DNA of 64,000 bases from Arthrobacter sp. FW306-07-I (GCF_021800405.1 NZ_CP084550.1:3224001-3288000); one strand, 5' to 3'. Positions 1 through 8,511 are shown, counted from the stretch's first letter. Translations and numbers: made by a program. Notes: generated by a model not told the origin, from the letters alone.

Positions 1-453
1 CCGCCGGTAGCGGTAGCAGCGCCTGCACCGGCACCGGCTGCCGCACCTGAGCCCGCCGCTGCCCCGGCTCCAGCAGCCGCACCCGCTCCTGCTCCCGCGC
101 CCGTAGCTGTCCCGGCAGCACCTGCCGTCCGCACCATCTACGTTGCGGGCTCCGGGGGTCAGTCGATGGTGGACGCCTGCATAGGGCCCATCCACTTCAC
201 CCCGAATGACGGCTACTCGCTGTTCATCACCGAGCACGATTTCTGCGGCGGGTGGGCGCGCTTCTCCGTAATCGGCGTGGGTGAGACGGTGAGCATTCCG
301 GGCTACGGCACGTACACGGTGACGGGGCGCGGCACGGTCCCCAACCCGGGAACCACCAATGACGTCATCGCGGTCTTCGGCGGCTTCCCCCGGGCCATCC
401 TGCAGACTTGCATCCCGGGAACCAGCACGATGCTCCTGATCGCGCTGAACTGA
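1..453 (+). CDS. C-terminal part of a secreted, Ala/Pro-linker protein with a sortase-like C-terminal domain (partial)
   Basis: The reading frame is open from base 1, so the 5' end lies outside the window. The first roughly 43 residues are an alternating Ala/Pro linker, typical of wall-spanning segments in secreted actinobacterial proteins. The remaining ~105 residues look like a small beta-rich domain. A histidine in the segment FITEHDF, followed by a strand GETVSIPGYGTYTV and a late LQTCIPG, recalls the His and TC-motif order of sortases. The arginine expected about eight residues after that Cys is absent (Met and Leu there), so it may be an inactive sortase-like fold or something else. The domain call is an inference from motif order only. 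No function is claimed. Confidence 0.55.
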   Translation, partial: PPVAVAAPAPAPAAAPEPAAAPAPAAAPAPAPAPVAVPAAPAVRTIYVAGSGGQSMVDACIGPIHFTPNDGYSLFITEHDFCGGWARFSVIGVGETVSIPGYGTYTVTGRGTVPNPGTTNDVIAVFGGFPRAILQTCIPGTSTMLLIALN

Positions 454-494
454 ACCTGGTTGTACTAGGCCTGTTGAACCGCGAAGTTCTTAAG

Positions 495-539
495 CTTGTC
501 CGCGGGTCCGAACCTTCAAGGGCTGGATCCGCGGACAAG
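495..539. repeat. Intergenic palindrome, family PAL4, between convergent genes
   Basis: Arms CTTGTCCGCGG (495-505) and CCGCGGACAAG (529-539) form an 11-bp perfect stem in the gap between the surface-protein gene and the convergent CBS-domain gene. AGCTTGTC followed by GAACC is shared with the palindrome at 15159-15191. No T-run follows on either side, so it is not a standard intrinsic terminator, although its position fits a bidirectional 3' element. Confidence 0.6.
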
Positions 540-555
540 GCCATGGTTGCCTGCG

Positions 556-981
556 CTAGACCCCGTGGCGTTCTGAGATGTGTTCCACCAGTTCACCCAC
601 GCGCTGTTCGTTGTAGTTGCGCGCAATGTCGCCCTGGCTGATGATGCCCACCAGCTTGTGGTCCGAGATCACCGGGAGCCTGCGGACCTGGTGCTCCTCC
701 ATCATGTGGATGGCTTCGTCAACGTTGGCGTCGGCGTCGACGCAGTACGGCTTGCCGGAGGCCAGCTCGCGGGCCATGGTCTGGCCCGGGTCACGGCCGG
801 CGGCGACGCACTTGAGCACGATGTCACGGTCGGTGATCATGCCCTTCAGCTTGCCGTCGTCACCGCAGATGGGAAGAGCTCCGCAATCGAGGTCCCGCAT
901 CATACGGGCCGCGTTTAGAAGGGACTCGCTTTCCCCGACACATCGGGCATCAGTGGTCATGAATTCGCGTACGGCACTCAT
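556..981 (-). CDS. CBS-domain-pair protein
   Basis: A 141-residue protein made almost only of two CBS motifs (about residues 4-63 and 72-130). Visible hallmarks are GALPICGDDGKLKGMITDRD in the first and RRLPVISDHKLVGIISQGD in the second. CBS pairs bind adenine nucleotides and act as energy or redox sensors. Stand-alone cytoplasmic proteins of this type are common in soil actinobacteria and mycobacteria, often in stress or dormancy regulons. The start at 981 is chosen because GGAGGATT sits just upstream. Longer upstream starts would add an Arg-rich, non-conserved extension. The partner is unknown. Confidence 0.88.
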   Translation of the reverse strand: MSAVREFMTTDARCVGESESLLNAARMMRDLDCGALPICGDDGKLKGMITDRDIVLKCVAAGRDPGQTMARELASGKPYCVDADANVDEAIHMMEEHQVRRLPVISDHKLVGIISQGDIARNYNEQRVGELVEHISERHGV

Positions 982-1125
982 TGAATCCTCCTTCATCGAT
1001 GTGGGATATCGACGCAGGGCATCGGAGCACATGCGCCGATACTTCCAGATTATGCCCGCCCCAACATCGTGTCGACGGCGGCAGGAGCCTTGCCTGGGCG
1101 CTCTGGAGCAGGACACCGGACAACG

Positions 1126-1162
1126 AAAAAGCCCCCGGAACCTGTTGGTTCCGGAGGCTTTC
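1126..1162 (-). terminator. Intrinsic terminator after tRNA-Tyr
   Basis: On the minus strand, a stem of 12 bp (AGCCTCCGGAACC pairing with GGTTCCGGGGGCT, one mismatch) with loop AACA is followed by TTTTTCG. It lies a few bases past the tRNA 3' end and should stop tRNA transcription before the CBS gene. Confidence 0.85.
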
Positions 1163-1168
1163 CTTGGG

Positions 1169-1250
1169 TGGCAGATGAGGGATTCGAACCCCCGTAGGCG
1201 TTGCCAGCTGATTTACAGTCAGCCCCCTTTGGCCGCTCGGGTAATCTGCC
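1169..1250 (-). tRNA. tRNA-Tyr (anticodon GTA)
   Basis: Read on the minus strand, the acceptor arms GGCAGAT and ATCTGCC pair. The anticodon arm is GCTGA-CTGTAAA-TCAGC, which places GTA in the loop. A long variable arm, as expected for bacterial tRNA-Tyr, precedes the T arm with its TTCGAAT loop. The discriminator base is A, followed by CCC rather than an encoded CCA, so CCA must be added after transcription. Length is 82 nt. Confidence 0.95.
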
Positions 1251-1382
1251 GAACTTCAAAAGAAGTACCCGTTGATGCAGTGTCCGGAAGGATCCGTTTC
1301 CGGTCCTTTCCGCTTCAGTAACCGCGGGCAAGACAACTTTACAGAACTTCCGCCGAAGAATCGAATCGGGGCCTGCAGCACC

Positions 1383-1670
1383 TCAAAAGCCCTGGAACCA
1401 CGCGAAAAACCCGGACTTATGCCTGGCCCAGAATGCGCCCCCCAGCTTGGCCTCAAAGCTGAGCGCCTGTTCTTCAGTGATCTGGTTCAGCTGCACGGCC
1501 CGCTGAAGGTCGGCCCGCACGCCGTCCATCCGGGATGAAGCATCCGCCACCGGGCTGAGGACGATGGACGCCGCCACCGCTGCCGCGGCCACTGACGTTG
1601 CGGCCGTGGCCACTGCCCCGGCTGCCGCCGTAGTGGTGCGGGTGACGTAACGGGCGGCTTTGCGGCGCAT
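1383..1670 (-). CDS. Small hypothetical protein with N-terminal Ala-rich membrane segment
   Basis: A 95-residue protein. After a basic start (MRRKAARYVTR) comes an Ala/Val-rich hydrophobic stretch at about residues 13-42 that can be a signal peptide or a single membrane anchor. A short amphipathic region with LNQITEEQA follows, and the end is aromatic. A plausible ribosome site (GAAGGG) lies nine bases upstream of the ATG. I do not recognise the family. It is transcribed away from yajQ and toward tRNA-Tyr. Confidence 0.6.
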   Translation of the reverse strand: MRRKAARYVTRTTTAAAGAVATAATSVAAAAVAASIVLSPVADASSRMDGVRADLQRAVQLNQITEEQALSFEAKLGGAFWARHKSGFFAWFQGF

Positions 1671-1858
1671 GACGATGATCCCTTCAACTGCTGTACCTCT
1701 GGTCCAACTCTGGCCACCGCTCCTTCATTCCGCCGGTGCTTCCGCTGAGAGGGAACTGTGAAATGCGCATCCCACCGGCCGCGGCATCCGTATTAGGCTG
1801 GAACGCAGGAATCCAGGCCCTGTCCCCCCGCAGGGCTCCCATCAGCAAAAGGAGAGTC

Positions 1859-2350
1859 ATGGCAGGCGAGTCAACGTTCGACGTCGTAAGCAAGGTGGAC
1901 AAGCAGGAAGTGGCCAACGCACTCAACCAGTCCCAGAAGGAAATTGCCCAGCGCTATGACTTCAAGGGTGTTGGCGCCGAGATCGACTTCAGCGGCGAAA
2001 AAATCCTCATGAAGGCCAACTCGGAGGAACGCGTCAAGGCTGTCCTGGATGTCTTCCAGTCCAAGCTGATCAAGCGCGGCATCTCGCTCAAGTCGCTGGA
2101 CAGCGGCGAGCCCTATGCTTCCGGCAAGGAATACCGGCTCGAGGCCTCCATTAAGGAAGGCATCGCCCAGGACCTGGCCAAGAAAATCAACAAGCTGATC
2201 CGCGACGAAGGCCCCAAGTCCGTCAAGTCCCAGATCCAGGGCGACGAACTCCGCGTTTCCTCCAAGTCCCGTGACGACCTGCAGGCCACCATGGCCCTGC
2301 TGAAGGACTTCGACGAAGCCGACCTGCAGTTCGTGAACTTCCGCAGCTAG
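1859..2350 (+). CDS. yajQ: YajQ-family nucleotide-binding protein
   Basis: 163 residues, the usual family length. It starts STFDVVSKVDKQEV, has SQKEIAQRYDFKGV and ends FVNFRS, all strong YajQ signatures. The fold is two RRM-like halves. Family members bind c-di-GMP (shown in Xanthomonas) and have been linked to nucleic-acid binding and virulence control, but the role in actinobacteria is unclear. The start at 1859 has AAAAGGAGA upstream, and earlier in-frame starts would add an unconserved extension. It is monocistronic, with its own terminator. Confidence 0.93.
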   Translation: MAGESTFDVVSKVDKQEVANALNQSQKEIAQRYDFKGVGAEIDFSGEKILMKANSEERVKAVLDVFQSKLIKRGISLKSLDSGEPYASGKEYRLEASIKEGIAQDLAKKINKLIRDEGPKSVKSQIQGDELRVSSKSRDDLQATMALLKDFDEADLQFVNFRS

Positions 2351-2402
2351 CAGCCGTCCTGCCGCGGCGTCGTAATCGACGCCATAGTTCCCGGCGCTGC
2401 AG

Positions 2403-2446
2403 GAAAAGGCCGGCGCACCCGATATACGGGGTGCGCCGGCCTTTTT
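2403..2446 (+). terminator. Intrinsic terminator after yajQ
   Basis: GGCCGGCGCACCC (2408-2420) pairs with GGGTGCGCCGGCC (2429-2441) and is followed by a run of T. The loop is GATATAC-like. It closes yajQ before the iron operon promoter. Confidence 0.9.
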
Positions 2447-2582
2447 GCGTGCCGGGGGTTGTCGAGTCGCAGCAACCCAGACGGTAGCCCAGGGCAACAG
2501 ACCCGGGCGTAATCCAGCGCCAATTACGCCACGTTTGGTTTGCGTAATACCGCCTGCCGGGTAATCTCTTTCTTAGGCCTTC

Positions 2583-2601
2583 CTAAGTAAGGCTTACCTG
2601 A
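2583..2601. promoter_or_regulatory. DtxR/IdeR-type iron box upstream of efeU
   Basis: Positions 2583-2601 match 14 of 19 bases of the DtxR/IdeR consensus as I recall it and contain the short palindrome GTAAGGCTTAC. The centre is about 24 bases before the efeU start codon, so an iron-loaded DtxR-type repressor bound here would block the promoter. This fits a ferrous-iron uptake operon. The base match is seen directly; regulation is inferred. Confidence 0.7.
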
Positions 2602-2615
2602 GTGAAAGAACTTCC

Positions 2616-3473
2616 ATGACTGCCAACTTCCTGATCGGCCTGCGCGAAGGACTCGAAGCCACCCTGGTGGTAGTCCTCCTGATGGCCTACTTGGCCAAGA
2701 CGGACCGGCGCCACCTCATCCCCTGCATCTGGGCAGGTGTTGCGGCGGCGCTGGCTGTGTCAGCCGGCTTCGGCGCGCTCCTCACCTTCGGTCCCAGGGG
2801 ACTCACCTTTGAGGCACAGGAGGCGATCGGCGGCGGCCTCTCCATTCTCGCCGTAGGCCTGGTCACGTGGATGGTCTTTTGGATGGCCCGCACCGCGCGG
2901 ACGCTCGGAAGCCACTTGAAGTCCCACGTCGATAAGTCGGCCGATGGAACCGGGTGGGGCCTGGCCGTGGTTGCCGCCATCGCGGTGGGACGTGAGGGCC
3001 TGGAAACGGCGCTGTTCCTTTGGGCGGCGGCCAAGGCCACGGGCGAATCCACGCAGCCGCTTGCCGGCGCCGTCCTCGGCCTGCTTGCCGCGGCCGGCGT
3101 CGGTTACCTGCTGCACCGCGGCGTCCTGAGAGTGAACCTCTCCCGCTTCTTCACGTGGACCGGTGCCGCCCTCGTCATCATCGCCGGCGGCGTCCTGTCC
3201 TACGGAATCCACGACCTCCAGGAAGCCGGCCTGCTTCCGGGGCTGCACTCCCTGGCCTTCGACATCAGCGTCGCCGTCCCGCCGTCGTCGTGGTACGGGA
3301 CACTGCTGAAGGGAACCTTGAACTTCTCCCCCGCCACAACTTGGCTCGAGGCGGGCGCCTGGCTCCTCTACGTCCTGCCGGTGCTGTTCCTGTACCTGCA
3401 TACGAACCGCAAGACGCCCAAGCCCACTACTGCTGGCACAAACCCCGCCGGCAAGGCCGTCGCAGCCGCTTAA
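2616..3473 (+). CDS. efeU: EfeU/FTR1-type ferrous/ferric iron permease
   Basis: A 285-residue membrane protein with seven or so hydrophobic segments. It shows both REGLE motifs that mark the FTR1 family (residues 10-14 and 126-130), whose glutamates line the iron path. In the EfeUOB system, EfeU carries iron across the membrane while EfeO and EfeB bind and oxidise it outside. It is the first gene of a three-gene operon behind a DtxR-like box. A weak ribosome site (GAAAG) precedes the ATG. The gap to efeO is 32 bases. Confidence 0.95.
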   Translation: MTANFLIGLREGLEATLVVVLLMAYLAKTDRRHLIPCIWAGVAAALAVSAGFGALLTFGPRGLTFEAQEAIGGGLSILAVGLVTWMVFWMARTARTLGSHLKSHVDKSADGTGWGLAVVAAIAVGREGLETALFLWAAAKATGESTQPLAGAVLGLLAAAGVGYLLHRGVLRVNLSRFFTWTGAALVIIAGGVLSYGIHDLQEAGLLPGLHSLAFDISVAVPPSSWYGTLLKGTLNFSPATTWLEAGAWLLYVLPVLFLYLHTNRKTPKPTTAGTNPAGKAVAAA

Positions 3474-3505
3474 CTCCCGCGCCACCCGCACCCAAAGGAA
3501 TCCCC

Positions 3506-4714
3506 ATGCCTGGCTTTAATCTGCCCGAAAACAACCTGCCCAAAAATGCCGCCACCCGCGATATCAAGCTCGCTTTGCTGGCTGCCGCCGTGGTGTCCGT
3601 CCCCCTGCTGCTCACCGGCTGCACCGACAACACCAAGGCTGCGGACTCCAACGGGGGCGCCATCAACGTGGTCAGCTCGAACACCGACTGCAGGGTCTCG
3701 GCAACCAGCGTCACAAGCGGCAACCTTACGTTCTCCGTCAAGAATGAAGGCACAGAAGTCACGGAGTTCTACCTGCTGGCAGCGGACGGGCTCCGCATTC
3801 TGGGCGAAGTGGAAAACATCGGGCCCGGGCTCAGCCGCAACCTGGTGGTCACCGCCCCCGCCGGCACGTACACCACTGCCTGCAAGCCCGGCATGGAAGG
3901 CGACGGGATCCGGGGTGCCTTGGAGGTGACGCAGTCCGGCAACCAGCCGTCCGCGGACGCAGATTTCCAGCACCTGCTGGACACCGCAACCACGCAGTAT
4001 GCGTCCTACGTGAAAGACCAAAGCGAACAGCTGCTCACTGGCACTGAGCAGTTCGCTGCAGCCTTCGCGGGCGGCAATGCCGGTGAGGCGAGGCGGCTGT
4101 ACGCCGCCACCCGGCAGCACTGGGAACGGATTGAGCCCGTTGCCGAGTCATTCGGGGACCTGGACCCGCAGCTCGATGCACGCGAGGCCGACCTCGAGCC
4201 GGGCCAGGAGTGGACCGGCTGGCACCGCGCGGAAAAGGATCTCTTCCCGCCCGCCGGCTACACCGCCATGACGCCGGCCGAACGCTCAGCCATCGCCGAT
4301 CGCATGGTGGCCGACACCAAGGACCTGGTGGAACGCACCCGGACGCTTGAAATCTCCGCGGACATGCTGGGCAACGGCGCCAAGGAACTCCTCGACGAAG
4401 TGGCCACGGGCAAGGTGACCGGCGAAGAGGAAATCTGGTCGCACACCGACCTCTGGGACTTCCAGGCGAACGTTGACGGTGCACGCATTGCGTTTGAAGG
4501 CCTGAAGCCCGCGCTGCTGCAAAAGGACTCCGCCCTGGCCGCCTCGCTGGACGAAAAGTTCGCAGCGTTGCAGGCAGAACTTGCCACCCATGCCCAAGGT
4601 GCGGATTTCATCTCCTACGACAAACTGACGCCGGAACAGGTCCAACGGCTCGCGTCGCTGGTTGACGCCCTGGGCGAACCACTGTCCCGGCTGACCGCGG
4701 CGGTGGTCCTGTGA
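3506..4714 (+). CDS. efeO: EfeO iron-binding lipoprotein (cupredoxin plus M75 domain)
   Basis: 402 residues. An N-terminal signal peptide ends in the lipobox LLTGC with Cys39, so the mature protein should be lipid-anchored outside the membrane. Residues ~55-140 form a cupredoxin-like domain and residues ~150-400 the imelysin/M75 helical domain with the characteristic HWERIEP segment (His205). In EfeUOB this protein collects iron for EfeU. The start at 3506 follows AAAGGAA and lies just before the signal peptide; the frame is open far upstream, but that part is antisense-like Arg/Pro-rich sequence within efeU. It overlaps efeB by four bases (GTGA). Confidence 0.94.
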   Translation: MPGFNLPENNLPKNAATRDIKLALLAAAVVSVPLLLTGCTDNTKAADSNGGAINVVSSNTDCRVSATSVTSGNLTFSVKNEGTEVTEFYLLAADGLRILGEVENIGPGLSRNLVVTAPAGTYTTACKPGMEGDGIRGALEVTQSGNQPSADADFQHLLDTATTQYASYVKDQSEQLLTGTEQFAAAFAGGNAGEARRLYAATRQHWERIEPVAESFGDLDPQLDAREADLEPGQEWTGWHRAEKDLFPPAGYTAMTPAERSAIADRMVADTKDLVERTRTLEISADMLGNGAKELLDEVATGKVTGEEEIWSHTDLWDFQANVDGARIAFEGLKPALLQKDSALAASLDEKFAALQAELATHAQGADFISYDKLTPEQVQRLASLVDALGEPLSRLTAAVVL

Positions 4715-6090
4715 CCGGGTGCCCCTTTAGCGGCCGGCCGCCGGAAGCTTCCGGACCGGCGCCGGCAGTCGCAACCGATAAGGTATCTGCGGATACCACG
4801 CAGGGGGAAGGCCCGACGGCCGGATCCCGACTGAGCAGGCGCGGACTGTTTGGCATCGCAGGACTGGGCGGCGCCGCCGCCGGGCTTGCCGCCGGCTTCC
4901 TGGGGCACGACGCCGTGGCGGCCACTGCGGCGCCCGCGCCTTCTGCCGACAGTCCGGTGGTCCCCTTCCACGGCGACCACCAGGCCGGCATCACCACCCC
5001 GGCCCAGGACCGCCTGCACATGGCGGCGTTCGATGTCACCACCACCAAGCGTGAAGAACTCATCCAGCTCCTCAAGGACTGGACCGAGGCAGCGGAGGCG
5101 CTGACCGAAGGGCGCCCCGCCGGGACAACGGGCGCTGTGGACGGGCCCTACGGCGCACCCCCTGAAGACACCGGCGAGGCCCTGGACCTCAATGCGGGCA
5201 AATTGACCCTGACCTTCGGTTTCGGCGCCAGCCTGTTCGAAAAGGACGGGGTGGCCCGCTTCGGCCTGGACGGCCGGCGGCCCGAGGCCCTAATCGAGCT
5301 GCCGCATTTCCCCGGCGACGACCTGGACCCTGCCCGCAGCGGCGGTGACCTGGTGGTCCAGGCCTGTGCCAACGACCCCCAGGTGGCAGTCCACGCCATC
5401 CGGAACCTGGCAAGGATTGGGTTTGGGAAAGTGCGGGTCCGGTGGTCGCAGCTGGGCTTTGGCCGGACCTCCTCCACCTCCCGCGCCCAGCAAACTCCGC
5501 GGAACCTGTTCGGTTTCAAGGACGGGACCAACAACCTCAAGGTCGAGGATGACCAACTGCTGGACCAGCATGTGTGGGCCCACGCTCCCCGGCCGCAGGA
5601 TGCCTGGCTGGAGGGCGGCAGCTACCTGGTGGCGCGCCGGATCCGCATGCATATCGAGATCTGGGACCGGACCTCGCTGGGCGAACAGGAAGGCCTGATC
5701 GGCAGGACCAAGGGGACCGGCGCGCCCCTGTCCGGCGGCGAAGAGTTCACCGAACCGGATTTCGCGCGCCGAGGCAAAGGCGGCAAGCCCCTGATTCCAC
5801 TCGATTCACACATGCGGATGGCCCACCCCAGCCAGAACAGCGGGGTGCGGATGCTGCGCAGGGGCTACAACTATACGGACGGGTCCGACGGCGTGGGCCA
5901 CCTCGACGCCGGCCTGTTCTTCATTGCCTTCGTCACCGACCCGCGCACCCACTACGTGCCCATGCAGATGGCCATGGCCAAGGGCGACACGCTGGCCGTG
6001 GAATACCTGAAGCACACGGGTTCCGGCCTGTTCGCCGTCCCGGGCGGTGTGAAGCCTGGCGGTTTCATCGGCGAAGGACTCTTCGCCTGA
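4711..6090 (+). CDS. efeB: EfeB, Tat-exported DyP-type heme peroxidase
   Basis: 459 residues starting with GTG inside the efeO stop region. A twin-arginine signal is visible as SRRGLFG (residues 42-48) followed by a Gly/Ala hydrophobic stretch, so it is exported folded with heme. The DyP signature GFKDG lies at 268-272, its Asp being the catalytic residue. A proximal heme His in AHPSQNSG (about 373) and Arg in MLRRGY follow. In the Efe system it oxidises ferrous iron or porphyrins outside the cell. It is the last gene of efeUOB; a long palindrome (PAL1) follows. Confidence 0.95.
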   Translation: MTGCPFSGRPPEASGPAPAVATDKVSADTTQGEGPTAGSRLSRRGLFGIAGLGGAAAGLAAGFLGHDAVAATAAPAPSADSPVVPFHGDHQAGITTPAQDRLHMAAFDVTTTKREELIQLLKDWTEAAEALTEGRPAGTTGAVDGPYGAPPEDTGEALDLNAGKLTLTFGFGASLFEKDGVARFGLDGRRPEALIELPHFPGDDLDPARSGGDLVVQACANDPQVAVHAIRNLARIGFGKVRVRWSQLGFGRTSSTSRAQQTPRNLFGFKDGTNNLKVEDDQLLDQHVWAHAPRPQDAWLEGGSYLVARRIRMHIEIWDRTSLGEQEGLIGRTKGTGAPLSGGEEFTEPDFARRGKGGKPLIPLDSHMRMAHPSQNSGVRMLRRGYNYTDGSDGVGHLDAGLFFIAFVTDPRTHYVPMQMAMAKGDTLAVEYLKHTGSGLFAVPGGVKPGGFIGEGLFA

Positions 6091-6129
6091 CCGCCGCGGC
6101 TGCCTTGCACGGCCCGCGCCGCCGTCGTC

Positions 6130-6231
6130 TTCGACGCGCAAACTCGAAACCGTCGCGCATGTTCGCTGGCGCACCCGTTTCTTGGGGGGCGCCAGTGAAT
6201 ATGCGCGTCGAAAAATAGGTTGCGCATCGAA
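6130..6231. repeat. Intergenic palindrome, family PAL1, between efeB and htpX
   Basis: An outer pair TTCGACGCGCA (6130-6140) / TGCGCATCGAA (6221-6231) encloses inner 22-base arms (6151-6172 and 6189-6210) that match at 19 of 22 positions. GCGCATGTTC, TGGCGC and GAATATGCGC recur in the copy at 28671-28750. It lies between convergent genes and has no T-tract. A bidirectional 3' structure or a small dispersed repeat are both possible. Confidence 0.75.
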
Positions 6232-6264
6232 AATGTCCAGCAAGCGGCGACGGCGGGATGCCGG

Positions 6265-7131
6265 CTACAGCTGCCGGCCAGCCATCCGCTCCAAGCGGGT
6301 GATGCGGTCGCGCATGGGCGGGTGCGTTGCGAACAGCTTGTTCATGGCCCCGCCGCGGAACGGGTTGGCGATCATCAGGTGCGATGCGTTGACCAGCCGC
6401 TGGTCCTGCGGCAGCGGCGCAAGGCTGACGCCGCGCTCAATCTTGGCCAGGGCTGAGGCGAGCGCCAGCGGATCGCCGGTGAGCTGCGAGCCGTCCTCGT
6501 CGGCGTCGTACTCCCTGGTGCGTGAGATGGCCATCTGGATCAGCGACGCCGCGAAGGGCGCCAGCAGCGCCATGGCGATCATCGCCAGCGGGTTGGCGTT
6601 GCGGCGGTCGCCGCCGCCAAAGAACAGCAGCATCTGCCCCACCGAGGTGATGACGCCCGCGACGGCGGCCGCCACGGACGAGGTGAGAATGTCCCGGTTG
6701 TAGACGTGCATCAGCTCGTGGCCAAGGACACCGCGCAGTTCGCGGGCGTCCAAGAGCTGCAGGATGCCTTCGGTGCAGCAGACGGCGGCGTTTTGCGGGT
6801 TGCGTCCGGTGGCGAACGCGTTCGGGTTCATGGTGGGCGAGACATAGATGCGCGGCATGGGCTGGTTGGCCCGCATCGAAAGCTCACGGACGATCTGGTA
6901 GAGCTGCGGCGCCTGGGCTTCGGTCACCGGGATGGCCTGCATGGACCGGATGGCGATCTTGTCACTGTTCCAGTACCCGTAGAAGGTGGTGCCGACCCCG
7001 ATCAGGGCCATGATCCAAATGGGGGTGGAACTGCGGGTCCCCACCCCGATCAGCCCGCCAAGGCCCAGCAGTACCGCCCACAGCACCCCGAACAGTGCCG
7101 CGGTCTTCAGGCCGTTGTGATGTTTGTGCAC
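6265..7131 (-). CDS. htpX: HtpX-type M48 membrane zinc metalloprotease
   Basis: 288 residues with two N-terminal membrane segments (about 11-32 and 37-52) and two more near 150-195. The zinc motif HELMH sits at 138-142, with the third ligand Glu in REYDADEDG further on. HtpX proteases degrade damaged membrane proteins, with the active site facing the cytoplasm. The start is GTG, chosen for the strong AAGGAGGAAAC immediately before it. The MFS gene 28 bases upstream runs the same way and could be co-transcribed. Confidence 0.93.
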   Translation of the reverse strand: MHKHHNGLKTAALFGVLWAVLLGLGGLIGVGTRSSTPIWIMALIGVGTTFYGYWNSDKIAIRSMQAIPVTEAQAPQLYQIVRELSMRANQPMPRIYVSPTMNPNAFATGRNPQNAAVCCTEGILQLLDARELRGVLGHELMHVYNRDILTSSVAAAVAGVITSVGQMLLFFGGGDRRNANPLAMIAMALLAPFAASLIQMAISRTREYDADEDGSQLTGDPLALASALAKIERGVSLAPLPQDQRLVNASHLMIANPFRGGAMNKLFATHPPMRDRITRLERMAGRQL

Positions 7132-7159
7132 GTTTCCTCCTTACTAAAGGAACGGCTTG

Positions 7160-8431
7160 CTAGGGAACCGGGTTCCGCGCATCGTACTTCCGGAAGCCCG
7201 GCTGCAGCTTCGCCGCCAGCCACGCCCCCGCGATGCACAGCCCGCCTCCCAGCAGCAGGACCCAGCCCTCACTCAAAATCTTAGTCGCGCCACCTGCCAG
7301 CAGATCGCCGATCCGCGGACCGCCGGCGACCACCACGATGAACACGCCCTGGAGCCGACCCCGCAGATGGTCGGGGGCTGCGGCCTGGAGGATGGTGTTG
7401 CGGAAGACGCTGCTGATAGAGTCCGCGATGCCGGCCAGGGCGCAGCAGACGGCGGCGGGCAGCAGCCACACGGTCACAGCACCGTCGGGCGCGGGCCCGG
7501 CGAGCAGCACCACCGCGCCGAACGCTCCAATGGAGGCGCCCCAACCCATGACGGAAACGACGACGGCGGTCCCCTGGCTGCGCACGCTGCCCAGCGGCCC
7601 GGAGAACAGACCGGCCAGGAAGGCCCCGACGGCGGTGCACGCCAGCAGGATGCCCACGGTCGCCTCCCCGCCTCCGATCATCAGCGCCGCGACAGCCGGA
7701 AGCAGCGCCCGCGGCTGGGCGAGGATCATGGCCACGAGGTCGATGATGAAGGTCATGCGGAGGTTGGGGCGGGTGCCCAGGAACCGGAAACCCTCGATGA
7801 CGGAGCGGATTCCCGGCCTGCCGCCGGCTCCGGCGGGCGCCATGGGCGGAAGCCGGTACACCGCCCAGAGGACGAAGGCGAAGCTGGCGAAGTCGATGGT
7901 GTAGGTCCAGCCGAATCCCAGCCAGGCCACCAGCACGCCGGCCAGCAGGGGTCCGGCGGTCATGGCCAGGCCCATGGACAGCATGCTCAGGGCGTTGGCC
8001 GCGGGCAGGAGTTCCTTGCGGATGAGCATGGGGATGATGGCGCTGCGGGCCGGCTGGTTGATCGCCTGGGCCCCGCTTTGCAGTGCCACCAGCAGGTACA
8101 GTACCCAGACGTTTCCCAGGTGCAGCCAGGCTTGAAGCGCGATCAGGCCGGTGGTCAGCCACAGCACGGCGGAGGCCAGCAGGGCGATCCGGCGGCGGTC
8201 GTGGGCGTCGGCGATGGAGCCGCCCATCAGGCCGCCTATCACCAGGGGAACCAGTGCAAAGATGCCCAGCAGGCCCACGTAAAAGCTGTCCTGGGTCAGC
8301 CGGTACACCTCCAGGCTCACGGCCACCAAGGTCAGCTGGCTGCCGACGGCGGACACCGCGGATCCCAGCCAGAGCCGGCGGAATGCGGGGCTTTCCTTGA
8401 GCGGCGTGACATCGACAAGTAGTTTCCCCAC
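7160..8431 (-). CDS. MFS transporter, EntS-like (MFS_3) group
   Basis: 423 residues with about twelve hydrophobic segments. The N-terminal pattern FRRLWLGSAVSAVGSQ, a conserved DRRR loop between helices 2 and 3, and the closing IGDLLAG segment are typical of the enterobactin-exporter-like MFS group. The substrate cannot be predicted. It starts with GTG and has only a weak GGA ribosome site. It diverges from the Fur-type regulator gene, and the operator at 8472-8496 lies between them, so it may share the metal- or peroxide-responsive control. Confidence 0.85.
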   Translation of the reverse strand: MGKLLVDVTPLKESPAFRRLWLGSAVSAVGSQLTLVAVSLEVYRLTQDSFYVGLLGIFALVPLVIGGLMGGSIADAHDRRRIALLASAVLWLTTGLIALQAWLHLGNVWVLYLLVALQSGAQAINQPARSAIIPMLIRKELLPAANALSMLSMGLAMTAGPLLAGVLVAWLGFGWTYTIDFASFAFVLWAVYRLPPMAPAGAGGRPGIRSVIEGFRFLGTRPNLRMTFIIDLVAMILAQPRALLPAVAALMIGGGEATVGILLACTAVGAFLAGLFSGPLGSVRSQGTAVVVSVMGWGASIGAFGAVVLLAGPAPDGAVTVWLLPAAVCCALAGIADSISSVFRNTILQAAAPDHLRGRLQGVFIVVVAGGPRIGDLLAGGATKILSEGWVLLLGGGLCIAGAWLAAKLQPGFRKYDARNPVP

Positions 8432-8471
8432 TCCGTAACACTAGCGGGACACGGGGAGAGGTTAGCCGAGC

Positions 8472-8496
8472 CTTATTGTGAGTTGCTCAAAATAAG
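8472..8496. promoter_or_regulatory. Fur-family operator upstream of the fur-katA pair
   Basis: CTTATTGTGAG (8472-8482), spacer TTG, then CTCAAAATAAG (8486-8496) make an inverted repeat with 10 of 11 pairs. Size and A/T-rich arms fit Fur/PerR-family operators. The site lies 16 bases before the regulator start codon, so autorepression together with katA is the likely role. It also faces the divergent MFS gene. Confidence 0.8.
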
Positions 8497-8511
8497 TGCT
8501 TCAATGGAGCC

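Noticed and set aside
1..130. The Ala/Pro-coding stretch as a DNA tandem repeat
   Set aside because: The codons vary and no fixed repeat unit is present; it is low-complexity protein linker rather than a DNA repeat.
2367..2384. GGCGTCG-TAAT-CGACGCC hairpin after yajQ as a PAL1 copy
   Set aside because: Only 7 bp, with the reverse order of the PAL1 outer arm and none of the inner words; probably a minor hairpin ahead of the real terminator at 2403.
7157..8422. A 421-codon plus-strand frame antisense to the MFS exporter
   Set aside because: Composition is Gly/Gln/His-rich without hydrophobic or catalytic pattern, while the minus strand encodes twelve membrane helices.
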